This document shows, one piece after another, positions 30,928-32,637 of a DNA stretch of 32,637 nt. The notes beneath the pieces were generated by a model, which saw nothing but the letters and a program-made list of their open reading frames with translations, made no database searches and was not told the DNA's origin. The DNA lies in contig JBHIFI010000021.1 in the NCBI GenBank assembly GCA_046761005.1, positions 1-32,637 on the forward strand, given 5' to 3'. The translations under genes were made by a program, and so were the position numbers. How positions within the stretch are numbered: the first letter of the stretch is position 1; every line of letters starts with the position of its first letter. This stretch comes from JAGMCJ01 sp046761005. Lineage in GTDB: Archaea; Thermoplasmatota; Thermoplasmata; RBG-16-68-12; JAGMCJ01.

Positions 30928-31722
30928 ATGCCAAAGAAATCGAGGGCAGCTGCACGAAAAGTCAAGGACAAATGGAAATCGAAATCGTGGTACAACATCA
31001 TAGCACCCGACATGTTCGACAGCAGGGTCTTAGGCGAAACGCCATCGGACTCGCCCGAGAAGTTGATGGATCGCGTAGCAGAGGTAACCGTTCAGGACCT
31101 CACAGGAGACTTCAGCAGGATGCATATAAAGCTCAGGTTCAAGGTTCACGATGTCAGGGGAGGGGATGCCTACACATACTTCATTGGTCATGATATGACG
31201 AGCGACTACATCCGCAGGCTTACGAGAAGAAAAAGGTCGAGAACAGATGGAACGTTCGACGTGATGACGAAGGATGAGAACCTCATTAGGGTCAAGCCCA
31301 TGGCAATTGCGGAGAGGAGGATACAGTCGTCAAAGCAGTCCGCTATCAGGAAGAAAATGGGAGATGTAATCAAATCGGAGGCCTCCGAGAAGACTCTGAG
31401 CGAACTCGTCAAGGCGATGATCATGGGGGAAATGTCAAAGAAAATCGCGCTCGCGTGCAAGAGCATTCAACCCTTGCAGAGGGTGGAGGTTCGAAAGTCC
31501 GAGCTGATGAGGATATCAAAGCTCCCTGAAATCCCAGAGAAAGCGCCGCCAGATGAGGCGGAGATTCCACCAGAAGAGCCTCAGGAGGAAGCCCCCGAGG
31601 AAGCGCTCGAGGAGATAGCAGCCGAAGTGTCCGAGGAGGCGATTGAAACCTCAGAGGAAACGGAGGAGGAAGTGGAGGCCGCAGAACAGGTCGAGGAGGC
31701 CGAGGAATCTGCTGAGTCCTAG
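30928..31722 (+). CDS. rps3ae: 30S ribosomal protein S3Ae (eS1) with long acidic tail
   Basis: eS1 is a small-subunit ribosomal protein of archaea and eukaryotes located on the platform near the mRNA exit. The core matches the family: DKWKSKSWYNIIAPDMFD, LGETPSDSPEKLMDRVAEV, VQDLTGDFSRMHIKLRFKV, HDMTSDYIRRLTRRKRSR and LACKSIQPLQRVEVRKSELM. After about residue 206 comes a tail of nearly 60 residues made mainly of Glu, Ala and Pro (EEPQEEAPEEALEEIAAEV and similar), which lengthens the protein to 264 residues. The start has an AGGAGAG SD 7 nt upstream. The stop codon is followed after 1 nt by the first base of tRNA-Met. Confidence 0.96.
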   Translation: MPKKSRAAARKVKDKWKSKSWYNIIAPDMFDSRVLGETPSDSPEKLMDRVAEVTVQDLTGDFSRMHIKLRFKVHDVRGGDAYTYFIGHDMTSDYIRRLTRRKRSRTDGTFDVMTKDENLIRVKPMAIAERRIQSSKQSAIRKKMGDVIKSEASEKTLSELVKAMIMGEMSKKIALACKSIQPLQRVEVRKSELMRISKLPEIPEKAPPDEAEIPPEEPQEEAPEEALEEIAAEVSEEAIETSEETEEEVEAAEQVEEAEESAES

Positions 31723-31723
31723 C

Positions 31724-31825
31724 GTCGGGGTGGCTCAGCCTGGTGGAGCGCCAGACTCATAGGGTTCGTTCAAAGAGCGCTCCTTGGAAATCTGGAGGTC
31801 GCGGGTTCAAACCCCGCCCCCGACA
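31724..31825 (+). tRNA. Elongator tRNA-Met (anticodon CAT) with intron
   Basis: The acceptor GTCGGGG (31724-31730) pairs with CCCCGAC (31818-31824), with discriminator A at 31825. The D arm is GCTC...GAGC and the T arm GCGGG-TTCAAAC-CCCGC. Anticodon stem halves CCAGA (31751-31755) and TCTGG (31791-31795) are separated by the loop and an intron; anticodon CAT is at 31758-31760. The spliced tRNA is 74 nt. The sequence resembles elongator tRNA-Met rather than initiator or tRNA-Ile2. It begins 1 nt after the eS1 stop codon, so it is probably processed from the eS1 transcript. Confidence 0.93.
31762..31789 (+). other. tRNA-Met intron (28 nt, position 37/38)
   Basis: The intron lies directly after A37, the canonical archaeal site, so the joined loop reads CTCATAA. 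AGGG at the 5' junction can pair, allowing a G-T pair, with CCTT near the 3' junction, as expected for a bulge-helix-bulge substrate of the splicing endonuclease. Confidence 0.85.
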
Positions 31826-31918
31826 TACTATTCTTAACAATCGGATGGCCAAGGCCCTTGCTCTCGAGCTTAATATGATTTCTCGCGAATCAACGCCGAA
31901 ATGGGGCGATTTATGGAA

Positions 31919-32179
31919 TCAGTCCTCAACGACTTTGTAGACGTAGTCGTTGGGACGAACTCTGTCGATGACCTTTATTCCTATCGCCTGGCCGGGATTG
32001 GCTTCTTCGATAGGACTCCTATCGATTTCCATGGACTCCACCGTCTGTGTGAAGTCCGTCGTAGCACCCTGTATACATATGCTATCCCCTATCTTCAGGG
32101 TGCCCTCTTCTATCTGTACGGCGGCGACCATGGGTTTCGCGAAATACTTGAACACCCTCCCTATCTTTATCTTCTCCAT
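31919..32179 (-). CDS. Free-standing EF-Tu/EF-1A domain-2-like protein
   Basis: This 86-residue beta-barrel protein matches domain 2 of translational GTPases. It has KIGRVFKYFAKPMVAAVQI, LKIGDSICIQG, FTQTVESMEIDRSPIEEANP, then GQAIGIKVIDRVRPNDYVYK. There is no G domain: the P-loop, switch and NKxD motifs are all absent. Such small archaeal proteins are often labelled translation elongation factor-like; their role is unknown. ATG 32179 follows GGTTGGTG and a TATA-like box; GTG 32185 and TTG 32188 are in frame just upstream. It is convergent with tRNA-Met and apparently monocistronic. Confidence 0.85.
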   Translation of the reverse strand: MEKIKIGRVFKYFAKPMVAAVQIEEGTLKIGDSICIQGATTDFTQTVESMEIDRSPIEEANPGQAIGIKVIDRVRPNDYVYKVVED

Positions 32180-32211
32180 ATACACCAACCGCCAACATCA
32201 TAAGTCTTGAA

Positions 32212-32223
32212 CGATAAAAAATC
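32212..32223 (-). promoter_or_regulatory. TATA-like box for the EF-Tu domain-2-like gene
   Basis: The minus strand reads GATTTTTTATCG, predicting a start near 32192 and a leader of about 13 nt. Confidence 0.45.
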
Positions 32224-32230
32224 ATCGTTC

Positions 32231-32587
32231 CTACAGGAGGGACGTGAGGCTCAAGAGGCCCGCGGATAGCGAGAAAAAGCCTCCAAAGAAGCTCCCAACG
32301 TCGCCAGCCCATATGAGTATTAATCCCAAGATGACAGCAAAGAGACCGAGAGTCCTCGGATATCTGTGTAGAAAGAAGATCAAGACCACCATCAGTGTTG
32401 CAGCGACAATGTTCAGCGCGAAAATTCCCGTGTCATGCTCGCTGTTTCCACATCCAATTATAGAGCCGAAGTAGGTATCAGCGCATTGCTCACGCAACCA
32501 GAACATGAGAACTCCTAGTACAATACAGAGAACCGCGCCTAGCAAGAGGAACCTCTGAGCCAAGGTGGGGCCCTTTCGAAGGGGCAT
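32231..32587 (-). CDS. Small multi-helix membrane protein (118 aa)
   Basis: I do not recognise the family. The product has hydrophobic helices at FLLLGAVLCIVLGVLMFWL, FALNIVAATLMVVLIFFLH, TLGLFAVILGLILIWAG and FGGFFSLSAGLLSLTSLL, suggesting four membrane spans. Between the first two is a short loop with two cysteines (EQCADTYFGSIIGCGNSEHD) that could form a disulfide outside the cell. The frame is open to TTG 32629. A TATA-like box at 32611-32622 would place the transcript start at about the ATG at 32587, so I use that start. It lies just upstream of the EF-Tu domain-2-like gene on the same strand, separated by 51 nt that contain that gene's own promoter. Confidence 0.7.
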   Translation of the reverse strand: MPLRKGPTLAQRFLLLGAVLCIVLGVLMFWLREQCADTYFGSIIGCGNSEHDTGIFALNIVAATLMVVLIFFLHRYPRTLGLFAVILGLILIWAGDVGSFFGGFFSLSAGLLSLTSLL

Positions 32588-32610
32588 GCAATGGAAGAAT
32601 CCTCTTGCGC

Positions 32611-32622
32611 CTCTTAATACTA
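32611..32622 (-). promoter_or_regulatory. TATA-like box for the right-edge membrane protein
   Basis: The minus strand reads AGTATTAAGAGG, about 28 nt before ATG 32587; no SD is visible, so the message is probably leaderless. Confidence 0.35.
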
Positions 32623-32637
32623 CCCTCAAGATGACAG

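Overview
The window is archaeal and most likely from a Thermoplasmata-type euryarchaeote. Directly archaeal content includes ribosomal protein eS1 (S3Ae), a replication factor C small subunit, an archaeal-type ATP-dependent DNA ligase, a PAC2-family protein, a TtuA/NcsA-like tRNA thiolase and an intron-containing elongator tRNA-Met. Many first genes of transcription units have a TATA-like box about 26 nt before the start codon, as in leaderless mRNAs. Internal genes more often carry Shine-Dalgarno (SD) matches. The phylum assignment is inference; no 16S or marker phylogeny was possible.

Layout. 1-3434 (minus): a secreted beta-sandwich-like protein running off the left edge, preceded by a winged-helix/STAND ATPase/TPR regulator. 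3778-5990: two HAD-superfamily proteins around a HhH-GPD DNA glycosylase. 5987-9558: a roadblock/LC7 protein with an apparent CTG start, an aminopeptidase T-like protein, an AmrS-like radical SAM enzyme and ThiL. 9685-10583: tRNA-Gly(GCC), two overlapping 66-codon genes and a degenerate copy of the tRNA 3' half, which looks like the scar of a small integrated element. 10664-13289: a ferrous iron operon of a DtxR regulator fused to a FeoA-like domain, then FeoB. 13454-15277: a membrane-anchored Ca-binding-type surface protein convergent with RfcS. 15450-22129: a TtuA-like thiolase convergent with a serS-purB-lig-purA cluster. 22293-27676: a small two-helix membrane protein, then a two-gene cell-surface operon: an eight-repeat Ig-like protein followed by a protein with an extracellular beta-helix, two PKD domains, a membrane segment and two cytoplasmic winged helices. 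27760-29985: an ABC ATPase/permease operon with trmO. 30080-32587: a PAC2 protein, eS1 with a long acidic tail, tRNA-Met, a free-standing EF-Tu domain-2 protein and a small membrane protein.

Most of the window is housekeeping: purine synthesis, translation, replication and repair, and iron uptake. The best candidates for new biology are the surface Ig-repeat/transmembrane regulator pair (22810-27676), the tRNA-Gly scar with its two small genes (9685-10583), the STAND regulator next to a secreted protein (1-3434) and the non-canonical start of the roadblock gene (5987-6361). No CRISPR array, rRNA gene, transposase or integrase was seen.
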